From: Aphis gossypii
Lineage: Eukaryota; Arthropoda; Insecta; Hemiptera; Aphididae
Direction of reading: 5' to 3'
DNA length: 64,000 bases
NCBI RefSeq assembly: GCF_020184175.1
Contig: NC_065531.1
Location: 21,845,213 to 21,909,212, forward strand
Below, in pieces: positions 28,201 to 42,659 of the stretch. Position 1 is the first letter of the stretch, and each line of letters opens with the position of its first letter. The translations under genes and the position numbers were made by a program. Under the pieces are notes generated by a model. That model was not told the origin of the DNA and made no database searches. It worked only from the letters and a program-made list of their open reading frames with translations.

Positions 28201-31200
28201 AGTGCAAAAAGTTTAATTATTCATGCTACACTTTTATAGATTAATTTTGAAAAAAGTTTTTAACTGTTTACTTTAGAATATAATTTTTCAAATTGTCTAT
28301 ATGTTTCAAAGAAAATGTGAAAAACAAGAAAAAATGTTAGCAATGTTTGGTATATCTGATACGCATTCAAACAGATTATCATTTTATGTAAATCATGATT
28401 TAATTTATTTAATTTTTTAAGTGTTATAATGAAATTATTATATTAATAATTTTAAAATACCCTTATACTTACACCACTTATATTATTATGCACTATGCTG
28501 GGCGAAATTAGACTATTAATTTAGTAATTAATATAGAAATTGTTATCTTGATAGTTTTTTAGAATCAATAAAGTTATCCAAATGTTACTAACACATGACT
28601 TCTTAATCATGTAACTTTAATTTATTTTCTTCCCTCTTTATCAGTTATGTAATACATATGTATTTATATATTTACGTATTCCATTTCAATAAAATATAGC
28701 AACAGTAGATTTTATTTGACTGTGTTTCTTCATTTTGAAATATTTAGAGCTGTAACCTATAAAATTATCAGTATATTCAAGGTAGTTATAATAACCTAAT
28801 TATTTTAGAACAATTTTAAAATTAAAAGAAAATTAAATTTTAGAGTAGTGTTACAGGTGCTTTATAATGTTTTGTTATTTATCATTCGGTTGAAAATTCA
28901 CAGTTTAAAATATGGAAAATGTATTTATTCTAGGATATTTCTCTTTAACAATTTGAATTTTAGTATAATGATTAGACATTTCAAATCATGTCAGTATTCA
29001 ATATTTATACCTTATTATAAATTTCTATAGTTTAGCACCTAATACTTGAAAATGAAATACAACATACTACTATTAGCCAATTTCTGTTCAGAATTATCTT
29101 ACATTTTATTATACCTTATAGTTGTTATAACATTTAATATTAAAACACGTTTTGACTTTGGTCTAAATTATTTATATTCTATTTCTATCTTTTAAAAAAT
29201 ATTTTAATATTACTTTTTAATAATTTTGGAGGTGTGATATCAATGCATTACTGGTAAAAAAGTAAATAGGGTCATATTGTTTTGATAAAAATTAATTTCA
29301 ACAGTTGTAAGTTTATTGATTTATTTATTACTCAATTATACTATTCCTTTTTTTTGTGTTGTAATTTTGATAAATTGAATATCGCTTTTTTTATAAAATC
29401 ATAAATTATAAATTGAATGAATAAATAGGTAACAACATCATTATACATTAAATATTTTTCATTGTAGTATTATTCAATATTATACATATTTTGATTCGTC
29501 ATATTTATTACGAGTTTATTTTAATGTACTATGGTTCAAATAAACTCATCAAATTACTTATGATTGACAATCTAAAGTTTGAAAAATCGTTTGTTTTTTT
29601 AGGTATGTAATATTATTTATTTGTAAATACGATTCCACACTCGCCGAATATTAATGTTATATTTAAATACTTATCATTGTGTTATAATGTTTATTATATA
29701 AATACTATTTAGTGCCAATTTATTTAAAATTAACGCTTATTATATTATTTCTAATAATTTATTTCCCTTTATTTTTGATAGAAATTAATTTTTTTTTAAA
29801 TGTTTTTAACAACCTATTATATTATATTTTAAATTTCATAGTCCGGAACATTATTTTTGTATTATAGTGACGTAAAAATATCAAGTCTTGAAGTGAACAA
29901 TTGCAAAATGTATAAATAAATAGATGATACTCAAGATAATGTTCTTGACAAATTTATAGTGCATTACACCGCTCTTCTAATCTTAAAATTCTGATTAATA
30001 AGAGAAGCAATATTACTTAGTTCAATATGTGATGTTTATACTTAAATATTTTGGAAAAATATTAACTTTCAAATTATTAAATAATACATTTATAATGCTT
30101 TGTTTTAAAGCATTTTTAAAATAATTAAAATCATTGCTTAGGTTTCTAAATTATGTTGAATTCAGCATTTCTCTAACACTACTATGTGCAATGTTTAATC
30201 AATCTTTGTATTTGATTAATACTTAACTGTACGCTCTGCACAGTCTATTATAATAAAGCGGACGAGATGAAAATAAAACGGAAATCGATTGTCCATGGTG
30301 TACTAATTATTTATTATTATACTGAAAAGCCGGTTAATTGATTACCTCCCACAAAATACTCGAATTTCTCTGTTCTTGATTCAAATTGATGACGAATGCT
30401 ATTACTATTTACATATTGTATAAGATCAATTGCAGGGACCTTAAAATATTACTTTTATTGCAAATTTTAGAAAAAATTGCATACCTATTACAGCTTCAGA
30501 AGTTATTACAACATAACAGATAATTTAACCACCAGTAGGTATATTCTTATCTCAATAAAAAAATAAATTTGGTTTTTGAGTCTTCTACTTATAAAAGAGA
30601 CATTTTTCGCGGTATATGTTGACTACTATTTTGAATTTAGGCGTGTTTATTGGAGAACTGTTTAATTCGAAAGAAATTATTTATTTTTATTTTTTTATAC
30701 GAAATGCTCTGAAAGTTAAATTATGTAATAAATACTAAATAATTTTAAATTAATTAAGTCATATTTATGAAACTATGACTCATATAAGTACGTTTTTTTT
30801 CCGTAGCATATATACATACTATTTTATATCTAAAGCTAATTTTAACAATAATTTTTAATTATTTTAAAGTTTATAAATAAAATAAAATAATTATTCTCTA
30901 AACATGCTATTTATATGAATTTTTATTAATTATTTGTTTACCTACTGAATGAATTTACGTGTTTATGTGTTAAATGTACTTTGAAAATGGGTAAGTAATT
31001 TATGTCTTAAATGATTTTTAACAACAATTTCGTTAAGTAAATAACTTGTTAATATGTTTATTTACATCATATTTGTGTATATTTTTTATATCAAAATGTA
31101 TTATTCTTATTATTTAAGTCTTTATTAACTATATAAGTAATTAAATTTATAATTATGAATATATTTTAATATTTTATTATAATAAGGAATTACACGCAAT

Positions 31201-34200
31201 TTTAATGATTAATGTATTAATTTTTTTTTAATTTTGTCGACTCACAATTGTCTGAGAATAATCTTTATGTTGAAAACAACTAGGTAATAAAAACTCACTG
31301 TTAACAACTTAAGTATAATATGATACATTATATAAATAAAACACCCAATAAAAATATAAGTAATTAAAACGATTATCGGTGCATAGTAATATAATTTTTT
31401 TTTAAATTATATTTTTATGAGTGTACCTTTATTTTTTATATTATATGATTACAATATTATAATTGCGTAGGTACCTGTTTAAATATCTCATAAATATGTT
31501 ATTACTAAATTTTCTAAATTAATGGCTATGACACTAATTAATAATATTATATATACCTTTTTTTAATGTCTTTCAATCGAAAAATTAAATCACTTTCTGC
31601 TTTTGATATCAATATTTCTCTTGTAATACTTTTTAAATTAACAGTGATTGAATTCTGTTGAAGAATATTTCAAAATACATCATCTTTCTGCTTACATATT
31701 ATACATATTTTCTTTTAAAATAATTTGTTAAAGTTTTGGTTCCTTTTTTGTTTTATTTCTTTATATCACTTTAAATTATTAGTTGGGCGATGAATGTATT
31801 GATTTTACAATGATGTGTGTGTATTATTTGTTTGTATCTGTCATCACCTTTTAGGGCAGTAAAAATGGTTGGATTATCAGTTTTTGGGGGTGGTTTCTTG
31901 TAGAAAATTGGAGTTCGTTTATAAGATGGTCAAATTTCTTTTCAGAATACTTAAAAAAATCGTTTGGAAAAACAAAATTAATTGATTTATTTTATCATAA
32001 CTAATAAAAAAATAAAAAATAACCACATCAACAAATTTTTATCAAGTATTTGTAGTATAATTGCCTATGTATGATAAGATATATGTTTTGAGCTATTATT
32101 ATAAAAGTCGACTTTTTTTTTTTAATTGTCAATAAATACATTTTTTTTTTGCTTTATCAAAATCCTTGAAATTATATTATAAGGTTCCTCATACGTTGTT
32201 TTTAATTAAAATTATTATTAAAAAGTTATGCATAAACCCACTTCTAATTTTTATAAGTGTTTGAAGTTCAAATATTTACGACATTAATAAGTACTTCGTA
32301 AATTAACTATTTATTCTGAAATGATTTTTATTATTTTGTTGTTATTCAATAACTAATTACCATAGAAATTTGTAATTTTCACCAAATCTTTATATTATAA
32401 TTTTCTATCAATGGTATCATTTTAAAAATATGCTATTTATACGGGCACTATATAGGAATTATTTATATAGGCATTGGACATTTTTGATTTCTTCAGTTTT
32501 ATTTCTATATATGTTGATGAAATTGTTTTTGCTCGGAAAACATTTTTGAGAATTTATTACATGATTATAAGAGTCGTGTATTTCTTTGATGAGTTTCCAT
32601 TCTGGTTTAATCTATTCTGTGGTCTTACGTTGAATGGATTATTCTATATATTATATTATACGTTATACACACCGATGTCTGATACTATAAATATGATTAA
32701 TTATAATTATTGAAAAAAAGTATACTATTTTTCTTTTATTAATTATAGCAAGATTGAAATAGTCTTATACTATCCAATTTTATTTAATATATATATAGGT
32801 AGCGTATCTACACATCTAAATATGAGTACCTAATTGATTTATAAACTGCATAATTAAACAGAGCATATATTGTATTTGTAACAATTTTTAAATTTAAAAT
32901 TATAAAAATCGCAAATTCAATTTTGTTATATGTAATAACTACTATTTTTATGTATATATTATTATATTGTAATAATAATTATTGATCAATTTAGAAGAGT
33001 TGGTAAAGGCATAGCAATAAAATTCTATAGAAACGTTTTTTAAAATTATTATTGGTATTCCACAAAATGATATCATCAAAATTCCATTGGAAGGTTTAAA
33101 TTGAATACTCGATTGAATATAAGAAAAAAATATTAAGTAAAACTAAATAGATCAATTCTGACTTTAATTCAATGCTTTTATTCCTATACATCGTATAGTA
33201 TCTTGAAACGACTAGACGTGTTTTTATTTTATTATTCATTGGCTTACACAAATATTGAATATAATATATAATATATTCGGGTTATATTTGAAATTGAACA
33301 CTAATACTTAGAATTAGATAAAAAAAAAAATTAAAAAATAAGATTAGAGAATAATATATACAATATATAGTATAGAAATAGTTGTATTAAAATTATTAAT
33401 CAAAACACAGCAAATTGTGAATAATATTATTATTTTTTTTTTTTATCAATTTTTTTTAAATATTAAGAGGGCTGGAGCAACCATATTTTTCATACATTTA
33501 GCTCAATAAGCGAAGGATAATTAAATACTTCCAGTAGTTCGATTTAAATTTTGAAAACTAATTTTAGTTTGTCTTCTTCTTTTCTAAATTTGCTTTTGTT
33601 TTATAAATTGTAACTAATTATATTTAGATTATTTGAAAAAAATTAGGTACATGGAATATATATACCCCATATATGAGAGGAAACTAACCATTAGTATCTT
33701 TTTTTGAAAGTAAATTATAACAGTTTACAAATAGTATCAATAATATAACAATAACCCATGATAACCGACAAATACGAAAATCGTAGTTAGATTGTCTGAT
33801 TTTTATTTTAGATGTTGATTGACATTTTTAATTTATTCTCGATGTACACGTTATATTTACACATTTTATTCTTTAAGTGAATGTTTTTTTCTCTAGTCTC
33901 ATATTTTTATAAAAAGACTATTTTCTATCACCATTTTGGTATCCATTGCCTTAAAAACCTAGTCGAAACCCATAACCAACAACAGAAATAATTTTCACTG
34001 AAACAATAGCTGTAGCCCAGAGCCCTGTAGGTACAGGTAAGTCTTTCATCGTTGTTAAAATAGTGAATATTACCTATGATTCTTCTATTTATTTTAATTT
34101 TTAAATTTTCTCAATATATAATACTTAACATGCATTATGCATATATTTATGAGTGTTTTTTTTTTAACTACTATAATGTATTTGAAAAATAAATATAATA

Positions 34201-34756
34201 CCTAACGTCTTATTATTATTGTTTTTAAATTACTTTTATTTAAATCATAATAAAAGTATATATTTAAAAACTTTTAAAGTATAACGTATTACATAGAAAA
34301 TTAACTTTAGTATTCATTTTACACACTAAAATATTGTGTAATATAATATATTTATATATCTAAATGAAAGTGGATTAGTACGTCATATTGTAATATGTTC
34401 ATTAATCATTCATGAAGTGCCTAGTAATATTAAAAATAGCATTTAAAATATAATCAAAATATATATTTTTATTTTGAATAGTGTTTTAATTTAAATGTAT
34501 TTTTGTTTGTTCCTTTTTTTATAATTTTTTGGCTAAATTAGTGTATGTAAAAGTTTTAGGAGCTCATAAGACTATAATTAAATATGGAATTTAATTTAGA
34601 TAATACTGTATCCATGTATTTTTTTTTTTATAATTTCCTAGTTGAAGTAACTAAATAAAAATGATTTGATAATTTCATAAACAACGTAAATTATTATATG
34701 ATATTATTGTTTTGTATAGATTTTAACCTTTTATATAATTTTTAAAATATTTTCAG
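25267..34756. other. A+T-rich stretch, probably intronic or intergenic; no supported gene
   Basis: About 9.5 kb with no convincing exon. A strong donor (GGTACAG then gtaagtc, donor at about 34036) follows a short frame reading ...TETIAVAQSPVGT, but it does not join in phase to the next candidate exon. Open frames at 25988-26203 (minus), 27637-27831, 28848-29030 and 32474-32713 (plus) are low-complexity and unsupported. Confidence 0.4.
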
Positions 34757-34877
34757 ATTTGTATTCTATCTCCATTAAAATTTTCGACTGTATATACAAA
34801 AACTAAAAATTATACTTATTGCTCAGATAATGGTTTACAACTTTTGTTTGGCGTTAAGGAGCCTGTCATATTGTCAA
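34757..34877 (+). other. Weak candidate exon of an unrecognised gene
   Basis: An acceptor (atattttcag) precedes 34757. The frame from ATT stays open through a possible donor (TCAA then gtgtgt, at 34878) to a TAA just beyond 34895. The translation begins ICILSPLKFSTVYT and contains YCSDNGLQLLFGVKEPVIL, which looks more protein-like than the surrounding DNA. It does not join in phase to the candidate exon at 35012-35073, so the two may not belong together. No family is recognised. Confidence 0.2.
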
Positions 34878-35011
34878 GTGTGTATAAAAAAATGACTTAA
34901 TTAATTAATTTATATATAATTAGCTATTGATAGTCATTGTAAAAGATATATTTGTGTCTTACAATTTGAGTATAACCGTCTCAAACGGTTTTAGTCTTAA
35001 CATATATTTAA

Positions 35012-35389
35012 ATTAATTACGGCATTAAAAAACCGGGCGATGAGGAATCGTCTCGCTTAGATCTTCTTAGTGCGTAAGCCAGGATAATTATTATTTTTAT
35101 TGTAAAAAAAAAAAATTAGATAATTTATAATAATTATTATAAATAGAAGCTACGTGGTAAAATATAAAAATATACAAAAAAAATACAACAGGGCTTTATA
35201 GATGCTAAAGTGAATTACGTAAAAAGAACTTTTAGTCAAAAATACATAGATTATGTACTTAATTATGTGTTTGGGCCTTCTATATTTAATTCATTAAATT
35301 TTGACGTAAAACAGAAATTATTTTATTATATTAATAAAAATCAAAAAATTAGAGTAGCAAATAAATGCGTACTGTGCAATTTATCATAA
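35012..35389 (+). CDS. Candidate 3' end of an unidentified gene (two exons), uncertain
   Basis: A frame open from 35012 reads INYGIKKPGDEESSRLDLLS and ends at a gtaagc donor (exon end 35073, overhang GC). A downstream acceptor (gaacttttag) lets T at 35236 complete the codon, giving Ala. The frame then runs 50 codons (from 35237, QKYIDYVLNYVFG to KCVLCNLS) to a TAA at 35387-35389. The second exon's frame is also open upstream to about 35168 without splicing. The run ...LDLLSA...LKxxLFYY...KCVLC loosely recalls the C-terminal cap after leucine-rich repeats, but no repeats are visible upstream, so that idea is weak. The acceptor of the first piece was not found and stops precede it. It may be a real gene end, a decayed copy, or chance. 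Confidence 0.28.
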
Positions 35390-36339
35390 ATTCATTGTTA
35401 TTGTAGGTAAACATTATTTCATATTAACATTTTTTTCCATATTTTATTATAAGTTGTTTATTTAGGTATATGTTTTTTTTTATGTTGAATCTTTTTTATA
35501 CCGTAATTTTTTTTTCATTATGTACTAGTACTAAATATTATTACTTAATTGTATTTTTTTATTAGTTTTATAATTTACAATTTAAATTTTTGATTCCGTG
35601 TGTAGCGTTTTCTTAATAATTATTATAGTAGAACTTTAACACGAGCTAATAGATACCGATATCATAATACTGTATTATTATAATCATCCGATTAAAAGTA
35701 GTTCTTTACAAACAAATACAAATAAAAATTGTGAAATCACCCTGCAGTACATTATTATTGATTAAGTGTAGTCTGTTTTTTTTTAACTATAATTTTTCGC
35801 ATACAGTTCTAATATATTACCTAGCTTAACAACGTTCCGCTGCATAGCAACGTTATTATAACATTAATTGCAATGTATATTGTATTATAATATATTATAT
35901 GATTTAATGATTTACCAACCATGTTTACTCTTAAATTGTTCATTTATTAACTGTATTACTAATAGTAATATACCTACATTTATAGAACCTTATAATTGAT
36001 TTTCGTATGCAATATTGGCAATCGTGAGTGACTTACTTAATGATAAAGTGCCTACACTATAGAGACCTAAATTGTACAGCGATGATAGATCCCGTTTAAT
36101 AAATTAATAAAATAACTTATTTTAATGTAAATTATCGAGAAGGAATGTTGAGAATGGATATTCTTATTAAAAAAATAAATAAATGTTTTTGTTACAGATA
36201 GACATTCCTTAAATGATTTAAAAAATATAGCTTTTTATTTTATACTTAAAAATTTGATAAATTTTGAGCGAATGCATAACTAAAGAATAAAAAAATAATA
36301 AGTTTGCTTAGTGTAACACGCTGTGTATGATATACTAAA
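35390..36339. other. A+T-rich DNA, no supported gene
   Basis: Nothing recognisable. Runs of T and AT-rich simple sequence dominate. Confidence 0.5.
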
Positions 36340-36725
36340 TTACAACGTATAATCACACGACAGCGATCGGCAGACGGTGACGGCGGTGTTGTCTGTCGGC
36401 TTTTGCCGTCATCACAGCGGTGTGTTGCGGACATCCGTGCAGTTTGCAGTTCACGCCGCGCCGCTGGAACAATATGCGCGTAGATTTATGTGGGTGGGGG
36501 TGGAAAAGACGAAGACGATGCGCTGAGTTATATTTTATTATTATATACATTGAACTGCTGGGTTGTCGTGACAACGGTTGTTTGGATCGCTGCGTCGCTC
36601 GTGAATTCGGATAGGGGTTCAGGTGCATGTGGAAGGGTCGGTTTAAGGGATGGGGTGTGCCCAGGTTTTGTGCACCCGGCAAGCGTTAAACTGTCCGTGC
36701 ACGAGGTTCAAATGCAAATTTCTTA
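36340..36725 (+). promoter_or_regulatory. CpG/GC-rich island: likely promoter and first (untranslated) exon region, possibly of MGAT2
   Basis: The stretch 36355-36720 is strongly enriched in G+C and CG steps compared with its flanks, and lies about 6 kb upstream of the acceptor of the MGAT2 leader exon on the same strand. A donor-like site follows ATG CGC at 36474-36479 (gtagat at 36480). Spliced to 42660 it would open the same 43-codon upstream frame as the donor at 25266. Three overlapping long open frames on both strands (36246-36726) reflect the lower A+T content and have no domain. Promoter activity and the link to MGAT2 are inferred from composition and position only. Confidence 0.35.
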
Positions 36726-39700
36726 AATTGTTTTACCCCTTTCATCCAGTGGCACCCACCAATCTATAACTGATATCTCAGCCTCCTCAACAATGACAAA
36801 CGTTAGACCATAAAAATATTCTTTTATATATTATAATATTAGGTATAAGCATATTATATATATAGAAATAGATAAATAATAATATATACATATATAAAAT
36901 CTAAATTATATATAAATAATACATTAGTAAGTAGGTAGTATAACCTCAAGGGAGTAGTGATTCCTTGATCGAGAATAGCTGATCGATAGTAAAATATATT
37001 TATATTTATAAAGAGAGGTTGCCGGTTGGGAATTGGAAACTTTGAATGCAATTTGAAATTGCACGATAATAAAATCTTACCATGCGTCATCTATACTAAC
37101 GAGATAACTGACTTATTAGTTATTAATTTAATTAATAAATAAAGATTTGCTGATAACTAGACAAAAATGTAAATAATCGACTTCCGACAACGAAAATACA
37201 TGTTTTATTCGATAAGGTATTTTAACTTGTACAGTCGTATTTTATTCGTTTTGTTTTGGTTTTATTTATTTATGGCTTTGTATAGTATTGTTTTATGTTG
37301 TATTATATAGCCTGCCTCACCCTGGAAATGGTTTTAAAGTATCGACCAACATAATTAAAATAATAGATTTTTTTTTTAGATTCTATGAGCAGTACTTTAT
37401 ACAATATACTTTTTGTTGTTGTGAATACACTTTTAGGTTTGTGATTGTGTAAATATTTTAAAACTTTAATTTATACTCGTATATAGTATAATAATATTTT
37501 ACTATTTTTTGTATAGTTTTGACAGGAATGAAAATTCATAATGAATATATTTAAATGCTTTAATTTATACTTTAAATTGGCCACAAATTAATTATTTACT
37601 ATGTTTTCCTTCTAATTAACATTTTAGTTTTTGAATTTTATTATGAAATATTTTTATATTTTTAGTAAACCCAAGGTGCTATAATATTTGTTTTATAACT
37701 GTCGTATTTTTTATGAAATTATTGTAAAACACAATTTTAGGTGAAAGTTTTATTTTTCACTTCTGCGTTGGTTGAGAATTGAACTTAAATTGTACTTAAA
37801 AATATGATTTTTAGCAAAATCTAGCTAGATTATAACCTAGGTCACATTTTTAGTAACTGAGCTTTGCTTAGAATCTTTCAGTACGAATTTATCAACTGTT
37901 TTAAAATTTGAAAACAATCGCTCTAGTGAATAGTATTCAACAATCTATTTTAGTACTATGTGATGGCTTTAAAATTTATTATTTTTAATGTAAATATGAC
38001 ATGGTTATATTCTTATGGTTTAATAATATTAAACCTACAGTATAAAAAGCATACAGGAAAATGTATTTAATTTAATGAATGACAAGTTGATTAAGGACAA
38101 TAGATATTGTGTAATAATACATAAGTACCTTACTTGTGGTATTTATATTTTTGACTATTATTAAAAAATTACCATAAGTTTTTCTCTTCCAAATTAAAAA
38201 TGTGTAAGTTATTTTAAATATTTCAAGGTCATTAGATACCTATTTGCAGGTACCTAATGACATTATTATAACAACTGAGGAAAATATGAACATAATTTGG
38301 ATAAATGTAATATTTAAAAGTATAAAATGTCAAGGATATAAATAACGAATTTATAATAATTATTTTAGTTTTATTTAAATGAAAATTTGTTTTATTCTAA
38401 TATTACTATTGTTCTAAATACACATGTAGATTCTTATATATAAAAAAGAGACCATAATGGATTAAATGTATTTATTGACACCTAAGCACTCTCAAGATTT
38501 ATGGTTTAAATAATATAATAATGATATATTACCTACGTGATGGCCACCACAACTTTATTCTTATTTTCACTGACAAATATATTTTTTCTAGTTATTGTTG
38601 TAGTGAATTAACTTTGTATTAAATTTAAAAATGAAAATAATTGTTATTAATTACAATATTATTTTTCAATTATAAAAAAATGTTTGTTAGGCACCACTTT
38701 TTAATAATTTAATGAGTTTAAAAATTATTTGATGAAGTTCACCTTTATTAAATATTTACTAAGATTTATCAAAAATTGAATGTTATAATATTTTTACTCT
38801 TTATTAACCTTTAAGTAAAAGCAGTCTTGACAGACATTGTTTAATTAGTGTTGATGACTACAAATGATAGTGAATTGAATATTTGGATAATGTATATTAT
38901 CATTTATATCTATGAAATTAGTTTGTTTTCTTGTTAAATTTTGTTATCACAGTAGGTGCAAAGTTTAATGATTCGTTGGTTAATAATTTCATTTTGTTTT
39001 TAGTTTGTTTTTTATAGTTAGTATGTTTCATTAATTAAAGTAAATTCTTTTATCAGACGTAATAGGTATATAGTTATTTATTAGCTTTTTAAAATATAAA
39101 TATTTTAATATAATAGAAGTTTAATAAACAATTTAATTTCTGTTACGTTTGAACATCAGATTTGATTTAATTTATGTTCGTTTAAAAGAACTCAAATTGT
39201 CACATAAATTATTGAAAAAATATCATATATTTTTATAAATATTTAATATTGTTATAATAAATTTAGATAAACATGTATCAAAATTACTTAAGTTGTTTAT
39301 AAGAAACATTTTATGTAACAATTATAATATTTTATAGATATGTTTTAAAGAATATCTAGTAATCGTAACAATAAGAAAAATATACAAAATAAAATTAATT
39401 AATTTCAATTGAATTCAAGGTGTCTATATATATTAATAAATTAGTAAAATATAATATTGACTTTTTCATGAATATATTATTTTGTTTGCTAAAATGTTAT
39501 ATTGTGTATTTTGTATATTATTAGTGTTTCCTTGTAGTACTTATTTTAAATTATCGGGTTTATTTATTTGTGTTAATTATAGATTATTTTACATATGCTT
39601 ACTTCATTTTATCTCGAACTGATATTATTTTATATTAGAACTTGGAAGTGTTATATATTAAATTACTTTGTTTATTAGAACTTCATTTAATACGCTTTTA

Positions 39701-42659
39701 TAATTTTTAATTTATTGTAGGTATACTCTAATTTTTAATTGTAGGTATGTATATTGACTTGTAATGAATTATTATTAATCTATATTCTCTAAAGTATATA
39801 AAAAATAAAATTAAAATAACGCCGTAAAGGATTCTTTTTAACCATGTATCAACACCAATAAAAAATAACCTAAGTTTTTACAAAAGTTGTTTATTATATA
39901 TTTTAAAAAAGTCTAATAATTCTATAAAAAAAAAAAAAAAATGGAAAAGACTCATTGTTTATGGTTTTATTCAGTGAATTACGTCATCTCGGGGCTGTTA
40001 TTTGCAACAAACAAAAATATAAAACTAGGTTATGTTACATTTTATTTTTAACTATTTTATACTTGTATACTTGTTAAACTGTACAAACATTATATTAAAC
40101 ATTAAACCTAACATCATTTCTTGGGATATATAATATTTTCAATTACCTAAATGTACACCAACACCTGGTAAAATGTTAAAAAATGCAAAATAACAATGTT
40201 TCATTTTTTTAAACGTTATTATTATTAAGACATTTCGCATAACATAATTTATAATCTTTAGATTACAAGTTAATATATTTTACTCTTAATAATACAATAA
40301 AGTTGGGTGTTGTATAGTATTCATATTATATTAAAACGTATACAGTACCTATATTATTTGATTAAACAAATAATTCAAACTAAATTCACGCTTTACAGTT
40401 GTCGCTGACATGGCGTGGGCGTAGACCTGGGTCGATTAGACTACGATATCGCGTCATAACCCCGCAGCATCACTAACAAATAGTCAAGTCTACTTTATGG
40501 ATCACCTGTTAATTTAGATTGTCAACTTTATTATTTTTACTAATTCATATGTAATATTTGTACATTTCTAAATTTCTTATACTATATGTGGTACATACAG
40601 TGAAATGACGCTCGAACCATGTGAAGGAGAAAAAAAGAGACATTTTGTAGTATTTAATGTAATGTATACTACTATGTATACCGGTTGTTTGCTAAAGTGG
40701 ATAAGAGCAAAACTAAATTGAATGGAAACTAAGGGTTGCAAAAAAACATTCTTGTTTTTACCTAAAACCCCATGAATATCTCATTATGTACAAAACTTTG
40801 GCATAATTTTGTTATGGATGGTTTTATTTCTTTCCTTTTCCTTTCTTTTTTTTTTTTTTTATGTTTTGATTTGCCTGTCGATTATTTATTTTCCGTTCTT
40901 GCTGCATAACCCCCATATCTATCGGCTAACTGCGAGAATTTATCTAACGACCTGAACATAACGCGTTATAACATTTCAATATATATACTCAATTGTATAT
41001 ACGTTTATTGAATGGAATCATTGGAATTTTGAATCTTGGAATTAAATATCGTTTTATTTAAAAAAAAAAAAAAATTAATCTTTAGATTTTATCGATGTAT
41101 ACACAAGTATATAGAGTTTCAACAACAATAGTTGTAGTTTATAATAAAGAATAAACTTATTTTAAAGATATAGCTTATTTTTATAGTGTGAAATAAATAA
41201 AAAAGAAAAAAAAATAATGCAAAACTGAAATGTAAAACAGCTATTAGGTATATGCTATAGCTGTGATAGGTATAATACTTTTGTTAAATTATTATAAATT
41301 AGGTACTATCATATATACTTATACTTAGTATTTAGGTTAGAATACCTAACCTATATAGGAGTATACATATATTATAAATATTAAAATGTTGAAAATTCAT
41401 TGACTATATATATATATATGAAAAAAATGGGCACTAGTAAAATATCAAGCCTAAACTATAGCCAAGATTTAATTGTAAAAAAACTTAAAATATAACAAAA
41501 AATGTGTTTTAATATTGTAAATCCTTGAAAATATATAATGTGATGACATACATACTATTATAATTTAAATTAATATTTATAGTTAGCAAAACATATTACA
41601 ATTAATCTTATTATTCAAGTATTTTAAGTAAAAAAATTAAGTTTATTTTTAAAAATAACTTTAAAAAACTCATATTTTACTTTGTGAAATTGTTTAACAA
41701 ATATTATTATTTTTTTTATAGATATCTAATTATAAATATTTTGAAATAAGTTTCAAAGGTATTCTAAAAGGTCAATATATTTTTAATCAGCGTTCAACAT
41801 TCCGTGAAATGTCCTCGGTTTGTAATACAATGTTGATCGATGCATGATATTGCTGTATCGGTCATACACGTTAGATATATGCGTTCGGTTTGCTAAATAA
41901 TTTCACTTTTCCGATTTTTCGATGCAATACATTTTATTTATGGGTATAATTTAATTAATTTCAATTATAGGTAATACAATTTATTTTTGTACAGTATAAT
42001 ATTTGTAATAGCAATTGTACCTATACCCATAACACATAAATGTAAAATTTTAACGTCTTAACGGTCATATTTTGTATAATACGTTTGCATTTTGATATTA
42101 TGTATGAATGTAGATATAACACTATTAAAATACATTACACGTAGGTGTCTCAAGTTACAGAATATCTTATACTCAAGTTTAGAATATTTAATCGTTTATA
42201 ATTACAGTATGATTTTAAAAGTTCATACATACATTATTAATAAAGATAATATATTCTATACACGAGTAAAAGCTCTACATTAAAAATATAAAACATTTAT
42301 TATTAACTAGCTATTGTATTTTAAAAAGAGAGAAATATAAAATCTAAGCGTTAATTAAACACTAAATTGCTATTGTAATTGATTGATGGAATGTTGCACG
42401 TCAAAACATATTAATGAATTAACCATTGTGACGCTTGAATTGAGTTATTAACCGTGTAGTTGAAGATCGATAAAAATGATGACAGTTAGGTGTATTAATA
42501 TTTTTTTCTACTTTTTATTTTGATGAAAATCTAATAAATTAAAATTATTTTAGGTCTATATTTGCATTTAAATAAATGTTAAATGGTCAAAAATCGTTTT
42601 ACGGTTGCATTTGTAAATAATATATTAATATGTGTTTTTTTTTTTTTTACTATTTTCAG
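36726..42659. other. A+T-rich DNA, probably first intron or upstream region of MGAT2
   Basis: No exon recognised. Contains the inverted repeat at 38228-38261, (TA)n at about 41409-41418 and a slightly less A+T-rich patch at 40390-40480. The open frame at 42092-42283 has no motifs. The last bases before 42660 form a T-rich splice acceptor. Confidence 0.45.
38228..38261. repeat. Inverted repeat (14-bp arms, 6-nt loop)
   Basis: gtcattagatacct (38228-38241) pairs with aggtacctaatgac (38248-38261) with one mismatch, leaving loop atttgc. A short hairpin of unknown role. Confidence 0.6.

Noticed and set aside
32474..32713. Plus-strand 79-residue frame rich in Phe, Tyr and Ile
   Set aside because: Hydrophobic composition is what A+T-rich DNA gives by chance. 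No promoter, splice sites or motif.
36246..36726. Overlapping open frames of 62 to 109 residues on both strands
   Set aside because: Long frames arise from the lower A+T content of the CpG-rich island. The translations have no domain and conflict with each other.
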